This document shows, one piece after another, positions 1 to 8,888 of a stretch of 64,000 nt of DNA. The number at the start of each line of letters is the position of its first letter. Positions within the stretch are counted from its first letter, which is position 1. Location of the stretch: contig NZ_JAMJPK010000006.1 in assembly GCF_023554995.1 (NCBI RefSeq), positions 62,001 through 126,000 on the forward strand, in the 5' to 3' direction. The position numbers were made by a program, and so were the translations under genes. The DNA is from Halomonas gemina. Lineage in GTDB: Bacteria; Pseudomonadota; Gammaproteobacteria; Pseudomonadales; Halomonadaceae. The notes under the pieces were generated by a model. The model did no database searches. It had not been told where the DNA came from and saw only the letters and a program-made list of their open reading frames with translations.

Positions 1-444
1 TACATCACACACCTCAAGGTGCTCGAGAACGTCGGCATGACCCGCATCGAGCCGATCGAGTTCGAGGGCCGCGAGATCGCCCCGCTGCAGTTCCTCAAGG
101 CGGTGCTGCCGGACCCGGCCTCGCTCGGCCCGCGCACCAAGGGCAAGACCAACATCGGCGTGATCCTCGACGGCATCAAGGATGGCAAGCGGCGCAAGGT
201 GCACATCTACAACATCTGCGACCACCAGGCCTGCTACCGCGAGGTGCAATCCCAGGCGATCTCCTACACCACCGGCGTGCCGGCGGTGACCGGCGCCATG
301 CTGATGCTCGAGGGCCTGTGGAAGGGCGACGGCGTGTTCAACGTCGAGCAGCTCGACCCGGACCCCTTCATGGAGCGCATCGGCGACATGGGCCTGCCCT
401 GGCAGATGGTCGAGCTCGACCCCGATGCCGACCCGCTGGCCTGA
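1..444 (+). CDS. Carboxy(nor)spermidine dehydrogenase, saccharopine dehydrogenase family (3' part)
   Basis: The reading frame is open from base 1, so this is the last ~147 residues of a gene that starts upstream of the window. The fragment looks like the C-terminal domain of the saccharopine-dehydrogenase-fold enzyme that reductively condenses L-aspartate semialdehyde with a diamine, giving carboxyspermidine (putrescine) or carboxynorspermidine (diaminopropane). Recognisable pieces are HIYNICDHQACYREVQSQA and the segment SYTTGVPAVTGAML. The next gene, 7 nt downstream, is the matching decarboxylase, which is what makes the assignment firm; a lysine-pathway saccharopine dehydrogenase would not have that partner. 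The NAD(P)-binding Rossmann half lies outside the window and cannot be checked. Cytoplasmic. Confidence 0.85.
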   Translation, partial: YITHLKVLENVGMTRIEPIEFEGREIAPLQFLKAVLPDPASLGPRTKGKTNIGVILDGIKDGKRRKVHIYNICDHQACYREVQSQAISYTTGVPAVTGAMLMLEGLWKGDGVFNVEQLDPDPFMERIGDMGLPWQMVELDPDADPLA

Positions 445-451
445 GCCCGAC

Positions 452-1624
452 ATGAGCCAGATCGCCTATCCGTTCGATGCGTATCCCTTCGACATTGGGG
501 CCTGTCCGTCGCCCGCCTACGTGATGGACGATGCGCTCTTGCTTCGTAACCTGGAGCTGCTGCGCCAGGTCCAGGAGCGCAGCGGCGCGCGCATCCTGCT
601 GGCACTGAAGGGCTTCGCCATGTGGGACAGCTTCCCGCTGGTCAGCCAGTACCTGGTGGGCACCACGGCAAGCGGCCAGGACGAGGCGCGCCTCGGCTTT
701 GATACCTTCGGCGGCGAGGTCCACTGCTACTCGCCGGCCTTCAGCGAGGCGGAGATGGCGGTGGTGCTGCAGTATGCGGACCACCTCAGCTTCAACTCCC
801 CGACCCAGTGGCAGCACTTCCGCGAGCGGGTGGCCCAGGCGCCGCGACGGGTCTCCTGCGGCCTGCGGGTCAACCCGGAGTACTCCGAGGGCAAGGTGGC
901 ACTCTATGACCCCTGCGCCCCCGGCTCGCGGCTCGGCACCCGGGCCGTGGACCTGGAGGGCGTGGACCTCGCCGGCCTGGAGGGCCTGCATTTCCACACC
1001 CTATGCGAGCAGAACAGCGACGCCCTGGAACACACCCTGGCCGCCTTCGAGGAGCGTTTCGGCCGGCACCTCGCCGGTCTCAAGTGGGTGAACTTCGGCG
1101 GCGGCCACCACATCACCCGCGAGGACTATGACGTCGAGCGGCTGGTGCGGGTGATCCGCGACTTCAAGGCGCGCCATCCACACCTCGAGGTCTACCTGGA
1201 GCCCGGCGAGGCGATCGCCCTCAACACCGGCTACCTGGTGTGCAGCGTGCTGGACATCGTCGAGAACGACGGCACCATCGCCATCCTCGACACCTCGGCC
1301 ACGGCACATATGCCCGACGTGCTGGAGATGCCCTACCGGCCCGAGATCATCGGTGCCGGCGAGCCCGGCGAGAAGGCGTATACCTATCGGCTGGGCGGGC
1401 TGACCTGCCTGGCCGGCGACGTGGTGGGCGAGTACAGCTTCGACGCGCCGCTTGCGATCGGCGACCGGCTGGTGTTCACCGACATGGCCCACTACACCAT
1501 GGTCAAGACCACCACCTTCAACGGCATGCGCCTGCCGTCGATCTGCCGGGTCGACGCGGCCAGCCGCGAGGTGCGCACGGTCAAGACCTTCGGCTACGAG
1601 GACTATCGGCAGCGGCTGAGCTGA
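452..1624 (+). CDS. nspC: Carboxynorspermidine/carboxyspermidine decarboxylase
   Basis: 390-residue PLP enzyme of the alanine-racemase/group IV decarboxylase fold that makes spermidine (or norspermidine) from its carboxylated precursor. The Schiff-base lysine is probably K53 in LLALKGFAMW. The glycine-rich phosphate loop FGGGHH and the LEPGEA segment are present, as is a CEQNS element after the HFH strand. I start at 452 (MSQIAYPF), 7 nt after the upstream stop; a longer frame opening at 425 would overlap the dehydrogenase. The tight spacing indicates one operon. A 19-bp hairpin follows at once. This route bypasses S-adenosylmethionine decarboxylase. Whether the substrate is the C7 or C8 triamine cannot be read from the sequence. 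Confidence 0.93.
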   Translation: MSQIAYPFDAYPFDIGACPSPAYVMDDALLLRNLELLRQVQERSGARILLALKGFAMWDSFPLVSQYLVGTTASGQDEARLGFDTFGGEVHCYSPAFSEAEMAVVLQYADHLSFNSPTQWQHFRERVAQAPRRVSCGLRVNPEYSEGKVALYDPCAPGSRLGTRAVDLEGVDLAGLEGLHFHTLCEQNSDALEHTLAAFEERFGRHLAGLKWVNFGGGHHITREDYDVERLVRVIRDFKARHPHLEVYLEPGEAIALNTGYLVCSVLDIVENDGTIAILDTSATAHMPDVLEMPYRPEIIGAGEPGEKAYTYRLGGLTCLAGDVVGEYSFDAPLAIGDRLVFTDMAHYTMVKTTTFNGMRLPSICRVDAASREVRTVKTFGYEDYRQRLS

Positions 1625-1642
1625 CGCCCGCGCAGGGCCCGG

Positions 1643-1684
1643 CAGAACCAGAACAGGCACCCGTGGGTGCCTGTTCTGGTTCTG
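1643..1684 (+). terminator. Perfect 19-bp hairpin after nspC
   Basis: Left arm 1643-1661 and right arm 1666-1684 are exact reverse complements around a 4-nt loop. There is no T-run afterwards, so it may act as a Rho-assisted terminator or mRNA-stabilising stem rather than a canonical intrinsic terminator. It separates the polyamine genes from the aspartate kinase. Confidence 0.7.
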
Positions 1685-1768
1685 TCGGCGGCCGGCACGC
1701 CCTTTCCCCGGTCGGCAATTTCACGCAAGGTAGCACCCGTAACCACAGTGAATGGCGGGAGGATTCGG

Positions 1769-3064
1769 ATGACCCAGGTCTTCAAGTTCGGCGGTGCCTC
1801 GATCCAGGACGCCGCCGCCATCCGCCGACTGGGCGAGCTGCTGGCCCGCTTCCGGGCGCGCCCCCTGGTCATGGTGGTCTCGGCCATGGGCAAGACCACC
1901 AATGCGCTGGAGGCGCTGCTGGCCGCAGCGCGGGAGGGCGAGGAGGCCGACTATCGCGACCGCCTCGAGACTCTGCGCCGGGAGCACCTGACCACGGTGG
2001 AGGCCCTGTTCGGCACCAGGGCCGGCCCCGTGGCGGAGCGGGTCGAGGCACTGATCACCGAGCTCGACCGCCGCCATCGCCGCCATGCGGGGCGTGAGCG
2101 CCCCTTCCACTACGACCAGACCGTCTGCTTCGGCGAGCTGCTCTCCACCACCATCGTCAGTGCCTGGCTCGACGAGGCCGGCATGGAAACCCAGTGGCTC
2201 GATGCCCGGGAGCTGGTGGTCACCGACGACTGCTACCAGGCGGCCAATGTCGACTGGCAGGCCACCGCCGAACGGCTACGCGGCCTGGACGCCGACGACG
2301 GCAGGATACGGGTCACCCAGGGCTTCATCGGCGGCGCCGCCGAGGGCGTCTCGACCACCCTAGGCCGCGAGGGCTCGGATTTCAGCGCGGCGATCCTCGC
2401 CCACTGCCTGGACGCGGAGGAGGTCACCATCTGGAAGGACGTCCCCGGGCTCTTCAATGCCGACCCGCGGCGCTTCGACAACGCGGTGCAGCTCGAGCGG
2501 ATCTCCTACGACGAGGCCATCGAGCTGGCCTGGCACGGCGCCAAGGTGATCCATCCCAAGACCCTGGGGCCGCTGCAGCAGAAGGCAATCCCGCTGACGG
2601 TGCGCTCCTTCCAGGACCTCGAGGCGCCCCCCAGTACCATCGGCCGCGACACCCGGTTCGACACCCAGACGCCCTCCCTGGTCCTGCGCGAGGCGCAGAC
2701 GCTGCTGGAGATCCGCTCCCGGGACTTCGCCTTCATGGACGAGGCGTGCCAGCACGACATCCTCGGCCGCCTGGTGGAGGCCGGGCTGCATGCCGGCCTG
2801 GTCGACGGCGGGGCCATGCGCCTCTCGCTGTGCCTCGACGGCCACCCCGAGCGCCTCGAGCCGCTGGTCGCCTCGCTGTGCGCCGACTATGCGGTGGCGC
2901 GCCACGATGACCTGACCCTGCTCACCGTGCGCCATGGCGACGACGCCCTGCTGGCGGCCCTGGGCGCCGGACGCGACAGCCTCGCCGAACGGCGCAACGC
3001 CGATACCGCCCAGCGGCTCTTCCCCGGCAGCCAGTGCCGGGGGACCTGGCACATCCCGAGTTGA
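1769..3064 (+). CDS. Aspartate kinase, divergent (KFGGAS type)
   Basis: 431-residue monofunctional aspartokinase, ATP + L-aspartate to 4-phospho-L-aspartate. Start ATG 1769 has a GGGAGG ribosome site 8 nt upstream; the open frame back to 1667 runs through the nspC hairpin and is not used. Motifs: KFGGAS at residues 6-11, GREGSDFSAA for the substrate/ATP site, IWKDVPGLFNADPR and the WHGAKVIHPKT segment that closes the kinase domain, then ~130 residues of weakly recognisable ACT-type regulatory region. The kinase motifs read more like Bacteroidetes-type aspartokinases than E. coli LysC/ThrA (from memory, not searched). Its position behind two enzymes that consume aspartate semialdehyde suggests it feeds spermidine synthesis. 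It could also simply be the cell's general aspartokinase. Confidence 0.9.
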   Translation: MTQVFKFGGASIQDAAAIRRLGELLARFRARPLVMVVSAMGKTTNALEALLAAAREGEEADYRDRLETLRREHLTTVEALFGTRAGPVAERVEALITELDRRHRRHAGRERPFHYDQTVCFGELLSTTIVSAWLDEAGMETQWLDARELVVTDDCYQAANVDWQATAERLRGLDADDGRIRVTQGFIGGAAEGVSTTLGREGSDFSAAILAHCLDAEEVTIWKDVPGLFNADPRRFDNAVQLERISYDEAIELAWHGAKVIHPKTLGPLQQKAIPLTVRSFQDLEAPPSTIGRDTRFDTQTPSLVLREAQTLLEIRSRDFAFMDEACQHDILGRLVEAGLHAGLVDGGAMRLSLCLDGHPERLEPLVASLCADYAVARHDDLTLLTVRHGDDALLAALGAGRDSLAERRNADTAQRLFPGSQCRGTWHIPS

Positions 3065-3067
3065 GGG

Positions 3068-3814
3068 TCAGCCCAGCGCCCGAAGCAGCAGCTGCACGCC
3101 GACGATGGCCATGGCCAGGATCACCAGGCGGTAGAAGAGGCGCTCGCTGACCCGGTGCTGCAACCACAGGCCGCTCTTCACCCCGGCCCAGGCCACCGGC
3201 ACCAGCAGCAGCGATGCCCCGGCACTGGTCAGGTTGATCTCGCCGAGCCACAGGTAGGGCGGCAGCTTCATCAGGTTCACCGCGGCGAAGAGGATCGCGC
3301 TGGTGGCGATGAAGGCCTCCTTGCTCAGCCGCCGGGGAACCAGGTAGAGGTTGAGCGGCGGCGCCCCGGCATGGGCCAGGAAGCTGGTGAAGCCGCAGCC
3401 GGCACCTGCCGGCAGTGCCCAGCGGGGCGAGAGGGGACGCCCCGCGCTGGGCTTGAGTAGCATGTAGGCGGCGAACAGCAACGAGATCACGCCCAGCAGC
3501 AGGCGCACGCCATCCTCGTCCAGGCGACCGATCAGCAGGGTGCCGATGACCACCCCGATGGCCAGCCCCGGGAGCACGCGACGCACCTCGGCGCGGTCGT
3601 GATGCCCCCACCAGGCCTTCACCGTGAAGGCGTCCATCACCAGCAGCAGCGGCAGCAGCAGGCCGGCCGCCTCGACGGGGCCGATGGCAAGCGCCATCAG
3701 CGGCACCGAGAGGGTGCCGAAGCCGCCGGCAAACCCGCCCTTGGAGACGCCGGTGAGGTAGGTGGACACCACGATGAGGGTCCAGGCCAGCCAGGAGTAG
3801 TCGGGGAGCGACAT
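3068..3814 (-). CDS. TSUP family membrane permease (TauE/SafE-like)
   Basis: 248-residue polytopic inner-membrane protein, about eight hydrophobic segments, with the family's glycine-rich N-terminal signature (TGVSKGGFAGGFG near residues 22-34) and a second related loop (CGFTSFLAHAGAPPLNLY) in the second half. The family moves sulfite, sulfoacetate, taurine-derived and other small organosulfur or carboxylate anions; the substrate here is unknown. Start 3814 chosen because AAGGAAGG lies just upstream; a frame extending to 3865 has no such signal. The stop lies 3 nt from the convergent aspartokinase stop, so the two transcripts collide. Confidence 0.85.
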   Translation of the reverse strand: MSLPDYSWLAWTLIVVSTYLTGVSKGGFAGGFGTLSVPLMALAIGPVEAAGLLLPLLLVMDAFTVKAWWGHHDRAEVRRVLPGLAIGVVIGTLLIGRLDEDGVRLLLGVISLLFAAYMLLKPSAGRPLSPRWALPAGAGCGFTSFLAHAGAPPLNLYLVPRRLSKEAFIATSAILFAAVNLMKLPPYLWLGEINLTSAGASLLLVPVAWAGVKSGLWLQHRVSERLFYRLVILAMAIVGVQLLLRALG

Positions 3815-3852
3815 GGGCCTTCCTTGGGTTTCATCCATCCTTGTCACGAGAC

Positions 3853-3882
3853 GACGCCGGGCCACGGTGGTGGCCCGGCGTC
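3853..3882. terminator. 13-bp inverted repeat between TSUP gene and gap
   Basis: Arms 3853-3865 and 3870-3882 with a 4-nt loop. It sits 5' of the TSUP gene and 3' of gap on the minus strand, so with the next hairpin it forms a tandem stop for gap transcripts. No T-tract. Confidence 0.55.
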
Positions 3883-3900
3883 ATGCTACCGCAAGGATAG

Positions 3901-3921
3901 GGCCGTCCGTCAGGGACGGCC
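3901..3921 (-). terminator. Hairpin immediately downstream of gap
   Basis: 8-bp stem (3901-3908 / 3914-3921) with a 5-nt loop, 5 nt past the gap stop codon when read on the minus strand. T-poor tail. Confidence 0.55.
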
Positions 3922-3926
3922 GGAGA

Positions 3927-4949
3927 TCAGGCGGCGTCGCGCTGGCGCCCGGCGGCCGCGTGCATGGCCAGGGCGGTATCCAGCATGCGGTTGGAGAAGC
4001 CCCACTCGTTGTCGTACCAGGCCATCACCTTGACCAGGCGGCCGTTCACCCGGGTGTGGTTGGCATCGAAGGTCGAGGAGTGGGCATCGTGGTTGAAGTC
4101 GATGGAGACCAGCGGCTGGGCGTTGACCGCCAGCACCGGGGAGGCCTCGGCCGCGCCGGCCACGATCTCGTTGATCTCCTCCCGGGTGGTATCGCGCCCG
4201 GCGGTGAACACCAGGTCGACCAGCGAGACGTTGATCACCGGCACGCGCACCGCCAGGCCGTCGAACTTGCCGGCCAACTCCGGCAGTACCTTGCCCACCG
4301 CGGCGGCGGCGCCGGTCTTGGTGGGAATCATGGAGTGCGTTGCGCTGCGCGCCCGGTAGGGGTCCGGGTGATAGACGTCGGAGAGGTTCTGGTCGTTGGT
4401 GTAGGCGTGCACCGTGGTCATCAGGCCGTTCTCGATGCCCACCGCATCGTTGAGCGCCTTGGCCACCGGGGCCAGGCAGTTGGTGGTGCAGGAGGCGTTG
4501 GAGACTATCTTGTGCTCGGGCTTTAGCATCTGCTCGTTGACCCCGTAGACCACCATGATGTCGGCATCCCCGCTGGGCGCCGAGATCAGCACGCGCTCGG
4601 CGCCGGCCTTGATGTGCTTGGCGGCGGCCTCGCGCTGGGTGAACAGGCCGGTACACTCCATCACCAGGTCCACGTCCAGCGACTTCCAGGGCAGCGCCGC
4701 GGGATCCCGCTCGGAGAGGATGGTGATGCGCTGGCCATCCACGCTCATGCTCTCCTCGTCATGCTCCACCTTGAAGGGGAAGTGACCGTGCACGGTGTCA
4801 TGGCGCAGCAGGTGCGCATTCAGCGCCGGGTCGCCGAGGTCGTTGATGGCGACCACCTGCACGCGATTGCGGTAGCCGTTCTCGTAAAGGGCCCGCAGCA
4901 CGTTGCGGCCGATGCGGCCGAAGCCGTTGATGGCGATCTTGAGCGTCAT
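3927..4949 (-). CDS. gap: Type I glyceraldehyde-3-phosphate dehydrogenase
   Basis: 340-residue phosphorylating GAPDH. N-terminal Rossmann motif [10 protein letters not shown] at 7-16, catalytic Cys154 in SNASCTTNC, His181 in TTVHAYT, and the C-terminal [12 protein letters not shown] helix. The coenzyme-selecting loop reads [21 protein letters not shown], resembling pseudomonad Gap/Epd-type enzymes, so a role with NADP or a side activity on erythrose 4-phosphate cannot be excluded. A GAGGAG ribosome site precedes the ATG. It is divergent from pyk across 277 bp carrying two HexR-like palindromes, suggesting joint control of the lower glycolytic/Entner-Doudoroff trunk. Confidence 0.93.
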   Translation of the reverse strand: MTLKIAINGFGRIGRNVLRALYENGYRNRVQVVAINDLGDPALNAHLLRHDTVHGHFPFKVEHDEESMSVDGQRITILSERDPAALPWKSLDVDLVMECTGLFTQREAAAKHIKAGAERVLISAPSGDADIMVVYGVNEQMLKPEHKIVSNASCTTNCLAPVAKALNDAVGIENGLMTTVHAYTNDQNLSDVYHPDPYRARSATHSMIPTKTGAAAAVGKVLPELAGKFDGLAVRVPVINVSLVDLVFTAGRDTTREEINEIVAGAAEASPVLAVNAQPLVSIDFNHDAHSSTFDANHTRVNGRLVKVMAWYDNEWGFSNRMLDTALAMHAAAGRQRDAA

Positions 4950-5024
4950 GGCGTTGTTCTCCTCGGTCCAATAGCGTCATCTCCCCCATAATGTGGACCA
5001 GTCCTGTCCGGGGCTCAAGCATTT

Positions 5025-5039
5025 TTTAGTAACTTTACA
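5025..5039. promoter_or_regulatory. HexR-like box, gap-proximal
   Basis: The 15-mer starting TTTAGTAAC and ending TTTACA matches 10 of 15 positions of the HexR consensus TGTAATTAAATTACA, including the right half-site. It lies 76 bp 5' of the gap start. HexR control of gap and pyk is known in other gammaproteobacteria; here it is inferred only. Confidence 0.45.
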
Positions 5040-5157
5040 ACATATGAGCCTTCGACCTGATGACAGCCGGTGTCGCCATAATCGACGCGCCCGATAGAAT
5101 CCGCCAATAGAAGGGGCTGGTATCTCGGCATACAGGCAAGGCCAACACCGGCCATAA

Positions 5158-5172
5158 TGTAGTAAACTTACC
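5158..5172. promoter_or_regulatory. HexR-like box, pyk-proximal
   Basis: TGTAGTAAACTTACC matches 11 of 15 positions of TGTAATTAAATTACA. It lies 54 bp before the pyk start, where a repressor would block transcription. The AT-rich run stands out from the GC-rich surroundings. Confidence 0.5.
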
Positions 5173-5226
5173 ATAAAGACGTTATCGTGAACGGATAACA
5201 ACCCGCGTCCACCGGAGGAGCCCGAC

Positions 5227-6699
5227 ATGTCGACCACCCCACTGCACACCCCCATCCGTCGCACCAAGATCGTCGCCACCCTGGGGCCGGCCAGCGACCG
5301 CGAGGGGGTCCTGGAGGCGATGCTCGAGGCCGGCGTCGACGTGGTACGCCTCAACTTCTCCCATGGCAGCCCCGATGACCACCGCCGTCGCCTCGAGCGG
5401 GTGCGCGCGATCGCCGACCGCCTGGGCCGGAGCGTCGCCGCCCTGGGCGACCTCCAGGGCCCCAAGATTCGTATCGCCCGCTTCAAGGAAGGCACGGTGG
5501 AGCTCGAGGAGGGCCAGTCCTTCATCCTCGACATGGGCCTGGGCAGCGATGAGGGCGACGCCCGCCGCGTCGGCTGCGACTACAAGACCCTGGCCGACGA
5601 CGTCGCCCCCGGCGACCGCCTGCTGCTCGACGACGGCCGGGTGGTGCTCGACGTCAACCGGGTCGCCGACCACCTGATCCACACCAGCGTGGTGGTGGGC
5701 GGCACCCTCTCCAACAACAAGGGCATCAACAAGCAGGGCGGCGGCCTCTCGGCTCCGGCCCTCACCGACAAGGACAAGGCCGACCTGGAGACCGCCGTGG
5801 CGATCGGCGTCGACTACCTGGCGATCTCCTTCCCGCGCAGCGCCGCCGACATGCAGGAGGCCCGCGAGCGGCTCGGCGAGGCGGGTGCCGAGATCGGCCT
5901 GGTGGCCAAGCTCGAGCGCGCCGAGGCGGTGGCCGACGACGCCACGCTGGACGCCATCATCGAGGCCTCCGAGGCGGTGATGGTGGCGCGCGGCGACCTC
6001 GGCGTGGAGATCGGCGATGCCCAGCTGATCGGCACCCAGAAGCGCATCATCAAGCACGCCCGCACGCTGAATCGCGCGGTGATCACCGCCACCCAGATGA
6101 TGGAGTCGATGATCGAGTCCCCGCTGCCCACCCGCGCCGAGGTGTTCGACGTCGCCAACGCGGTGCTCGACGGCACCGACGCGGTGATGCTCTCCGCCGA
6201 GACCGCCGCCGGCGACTTCCCGGTGGAGACCGTCGAGGCCATGGACCGGGTCTGCCTGGGCGCCGAGCGCGAGCGGCGCATCCAGGAGTCCGGCCACCGC
6301 ATCCACGAGGGGTTCTCGCAGGTCGACGAGACCATCGCGCTCTCCGCCATGTACGCCGCCAACCACCTTTCCGGGGTGGCCGCCATCGCCTGCATGACCG
6401 CCTCGGGCTTCACGCCGCTGATCGCCTCACGGATCAGCTCGGGGCTGCCGATCGTCGGCCTGGCTCACAACCCCATCGCCCAGCGGCGCATGGCGCTCTA
6501 CCGCGGGGTGGTCTCGCTGCCCTTCGACACCAGCGAGATGAGCGCCCAGGAGCTCAACGACCGGGCCCTTCAGCGGCTGGTGGAGCACGGCATCGCCGAA
6601 CCCGGCGACCACGTCATCCTCACCCGGGGCGATCACATGAACGCCCACGGCGGCACCAATACCCTGAAGATCCTCGCCGTGGAGGCCAGCCATGAGTGA
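5227..6699 (+). CDS. pyk: Pyruvate kinase
   Basis: 490-residue enzyme, phosphoenolpyruvate + ADP to pyruvate + ATP. Visible: N-terminal [29 protein letters not shown], the active-site lysine K228 in [11 protein letters not shown], the metal-binding [11 protein letters not shown] and the [10 protein letters not shown] segment; the small B domain lies around residues 80-180. Length and motifs fit a PykA-type (type II) enzyme. CGGAGGAG precedes the ATG. The stop overlaps the mgsA start by 8 bp, so the pair is translationally coupled. An upstream HexR-like box suggests sugar-phosphate control. Confidence 0.96.
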   Translation: MSTTPLHTPIRRTKIVATLGPASDREGVLEAMLEAGVDVVRLNFSHGSPDDHRRRLERVRAIADRLGRSVAALGDLQGPKIRIARFKEGTVELEEGQSFILDMGLGSDEGDARRVGCDYKTLADDVAPGDRLLLDDGRVVLDVNRVADHLIHTSVVVGGTLSNNKGINKQGGGLSAPALTDKDKADLETAVAIGVDYLAISFPRSAADMQEARERLGEAGAEIGLVAKLERAEAVADDATLDAIIEASEAVMVARGDLGVEIGDAQLIGTQKRIIKHARTLNRAVITATQMMESMIESPLPTRAEVFDVANAVLDGTDAVMLSAETAAGDFPVETVEAMDRVCLGAERERRIQESGHRIHEGFSQVDETIALSAMYAANHLSGVAAIACMTASGFTPLIASRISSGLPIVGLAHNPIAQRRMALYRGVVSLPFDTSEMSAQELNDRALQRLVEHGIAEPGDHVILTRGDHMNAHGGTNTLKILAVEASHE

Positions 6700-7168
6700 C
6701 ATCCGCCCACCGCGCACCGTGAAGCGCACCCTGCCGGCCCGCAAGCGCATCGCCCTGGTCGCCCACGACGGCAAGAAAGACGAAATGCTGGAGTGGGCGG
6801 CGCGCTGGCGGGAGACCCTGGCCGAGCACCAGCTGATCGGCAGCGGCACCACGGCGGGGCGGGTCTCGCGCACCCTGGGGCTCGAGGTGGAGGGCCTGAT
6901 GAGCGGCCCGCTGGGCGGCGACCAGCAGATCGGCGCGCGCATCGCCGAGCAGCGGCTCGACCTGCTGATCTTCTTCTGGGACCCCTTCGCGCCGCAGCCC
7001 CACGACCCCGACGTCAAGGCCCTGCTGCGCCTGGCGGCGCTGTGGAACATCCCGGTGGCCTGCAACGCCGCCAGCGCCGACTTCCTGATCAGTTCCCCCT
7101 GGCTCGGCCAGGACTACGAGATGACCATCCCCGATGCCGGCGCCTGGGTCTCCTCGCGCACCGGCTGA
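6692..7168 (+). CDS. mgsA: Methylglyoxal synthase
   Basis: 158 residues; converts dihydroxyacetone phosphate to methylglyoxal and phosphate, relieving sugar-phosphate build-up. Conserved ALVAHDGKK (21-29), GSGTTAG phosphate loop (51-57), [11 protein letters not shown] with the catalytic Asp77, and [18 protein letters not shown] with Asp97 and His104. Overlaps pyk by 8 bp and is followed 58 bp later by pgi. Placing the methylglyoxal bypass between pyruvate kinase and phosphoglucose isomerase suggests that it is expressed with flux-controlling enzymes. The N-terminal ~17 residues are a basic extension compared with E. coli MgsA. Confidence 0.95.
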   Translation: MSDIRPPRTVKRTLPARKRIALVAHDGKKDEMLEWAARWRETLAEHQLIGSGTTAGRVSRTLGLEVEGLMSGPLGGDQQIGARIAEQRLDLLIFFWDPFAPQPHDPDVKALLRLAALWNIPVACNAASADFLISSPWLGQDYEMTIPDAGAWVSSRTG

Positions 7169-7226
7169 TCGCACCCCCTGCCCTGCCGAGACGTCGACAA
7201 CCCTACCAACCCACAAGAGGTCGACC

Positions 7227-8882
7227 ATGTTCCAGCTCACCCGCAGCGTCACCTGGCAGGCCCTCGAGGGCCTGCAGCAGACCACCGCCAACGACCGCAT
7301 CCGCGACTATTTCGCCGCCGATCCCAAGCGCTTCGAGAAGATGAGCCTGCGCGTCGGCGGGCTCTTCCTCGACTACTCCAAGCAGCCGGTCTCCGATGAG
7401 GTGCTCGAGACCCTGATCGAGCTCGCCGAGCACTCCGCACTCGTCCAGCGCCGCGCCCAGATGTTCTCCGGCGACATCATCAACGTCACCGAGGACCGGC
7501 CCGTCCTCCATACGGCCCTGCGCAACCTCGGCCAGGGGCCGCTCAAGGTCGACGGAAAGGACGTGATGCCGGAGATCCAGCGCACCCGCGAGCAGATCCG
7601 CGCCTTCTCCGAGGCGGTGCGCAGCGGCGAGTGGACGGGCTTCGATGGCCAGCGCATCAAGGATGTGATCAACATCGGCATCGGCGGCTCGGACCTGGGC
7701 CCCAACATGGCCTGCCGGGCGCTGCTCAAGTACCGCCATCCCGAGCTCAGTTTCCATTTCGTCTCCAACGTCGACGGCGCCCACATCCAGAAGGTGCTCA
7801 GCCGCCTCGACCCGGCCACCACCCTGTTCATCGTCTCCACCAAGACCTTCTCCACCCAGGAGACGCTGCTCAACGCCCATACCGCGCGGCGCTGGTTCCT
7901 CGACAACGCCGGCCCCGACGCCGACGTGGGGGCGCACTTCATCGCCGCCTCCACCAACAAGGCGGCGGCCATGGAATTCGGCATCCGCGAGGAGAACGTC
8001 TTCGAGTTCTGGGCCTGGGTCGGCGGGCGCTACTCGATGTGGTCCTCCATCGGGTTGCCCATCGCGCTCTCCATCGGCTTCGAGGGCTTCATGGAACTGC
8101 TCGAGGGCGCCTACGAGATGGACCAGCACTTCCTCGCCGCGCCCTTCGCCGAGAACATGCCGGTGCTGATGGCGCTGATCGGCATCTGGCACATCAACTT
8201 CCAGGGCGCCGAGACCCAGGCCATCGTGCCCTACGACCAGGCGCTGCATCAGCTGCCGGCCTTCCTGCAGCAGCTCGACATGGAGTCCAACGGCAAGTCG
8301 GTGGACATCTTCGGCCACCCGGTGGACTACAAGACCGGGCCCATCGTCTGGGGCCAGACCGGCTCCAACGGCCAGCACGCCTTCTTCCAGCTGCTGCACC
8401 AGGGCACCCGCTACGTGCCCATCGACTTCATCGCCTCGCTCAAGCCCGAGCCGGGCATGGAGGAGCACCACTTCGCGCTGCTCACCAACATGCTGGCCCA
8501 GGCCAACGCCTTCATGGAGGGTAGCCTCAAGGGGGGCGAGGGAAGCGGCAGCCGGCCCGACCCCTACAGCTGCCCGGGCAACCGCCCCTCCAGCGTGCTG
8601 CTGCTCGACGAGCTGACGCCCAAGACCCTCGGCGCGCTGATCGCGCTCTACGAGCACAAGGTGTTCGTCCAGGGGGTGATCTGGAACATCAACTCCTTCG
8701 ACCAGTGGGGCGTGCAGCTGGGCAAGCGCATCGCCGGCGAGATCAGCGAACGCATCGACGCCCACAGCCAGGACTTCGACGCCTCCACCCAGGGCCTGCT
8801 GGCGCTGGTGCGCGGGCACTTCCCCCGCGGCAGCGGCGAACCGGCTCCCGGGGGCGGCAAGAAGGGCAAGGCCAAGGGCTGA
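7227..8882 (+). CDS. pgi: Glucose-6-phosphate isomerase
   Basis: 551-residue cytosolic enzyme interconverting glucose 6-phosphate and fructose 6-phosphate. GIGGSDLGP, the catalytic Glu in DMESNGK, NGQHAFFQLLHQG with the ring-opening His, and the C-terminal SFDQWGVQLGK with the catalytic Lys are all intact. ATG 7227 follows AAGAGG; the frame extends upstream to 7134 but only through the end of mgsA in another frame. The last ~20 residues are a Gly/Lys/Pro-rich tail (GGGKKGKAKG) not needed for the fold. Third gene of the pyk-mgsA-pgi run. Confidence 0.96.
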   Translation: MFQLTRSVTWQALEGLQQTTANDRIRDYFAADPKRFEKMSLRVGGLFLDYSKQPVSDEVLETLIELAEHSALVQRRAQMFSGDIINVTEDRPVLHTALRNLGQGPLKVDGKDVMPEIQRTREQIRAFSEAVRSGEWTGFDGQRIKDVINIGIGGSDLGPNMACRALLKYRHPELSFHFVSNVDGAHIQKVLSRLDPATTLFIVSTKTFSTQETLLNAHTARRWFLDNAGPDADVGAHFIAASTNKAAAMEFGIREENVFEFWAWVGGRYSMWSSIGLPIALSIGFEGFMELLEGAYEMDQHFLAAPFAENMPVLMALIGIWHINFQGAETQAIVPYDQALHQLPAFLQQLDMESNGKSVDIFGHPVDYKTGPIVWGQTGSNGQHAFFQLLHQGTRYVPIDFIASLKPEPGMEEHHFALLTNMLAQANAFMEGSLKGGEGSGSRPDPYSCPGNRPSSVLLLDELTPKTLGALIALYEHKVFVQGVIWNINSFDQWGVQLGKRIAGEISERIDAHSQDFDASTQGLLALVRGHFPRGSGEPAPGGGKKGKAKG

Positions 8883-8888
8883 GGCCCC

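Noticed and set aside
5182..6366. 394-codon minus-strand frame antisense to pyk
   Set aside because: Shadow of a conserved gene, no ribosome site and no recognisable domain.
7203..8819. 538-codon open frame antisense to pgi
   Set aside because: It mirrors pgi in a GC-rich genome, has Val/Gly/His-rich composition typical of antisense frames, and no family motif.
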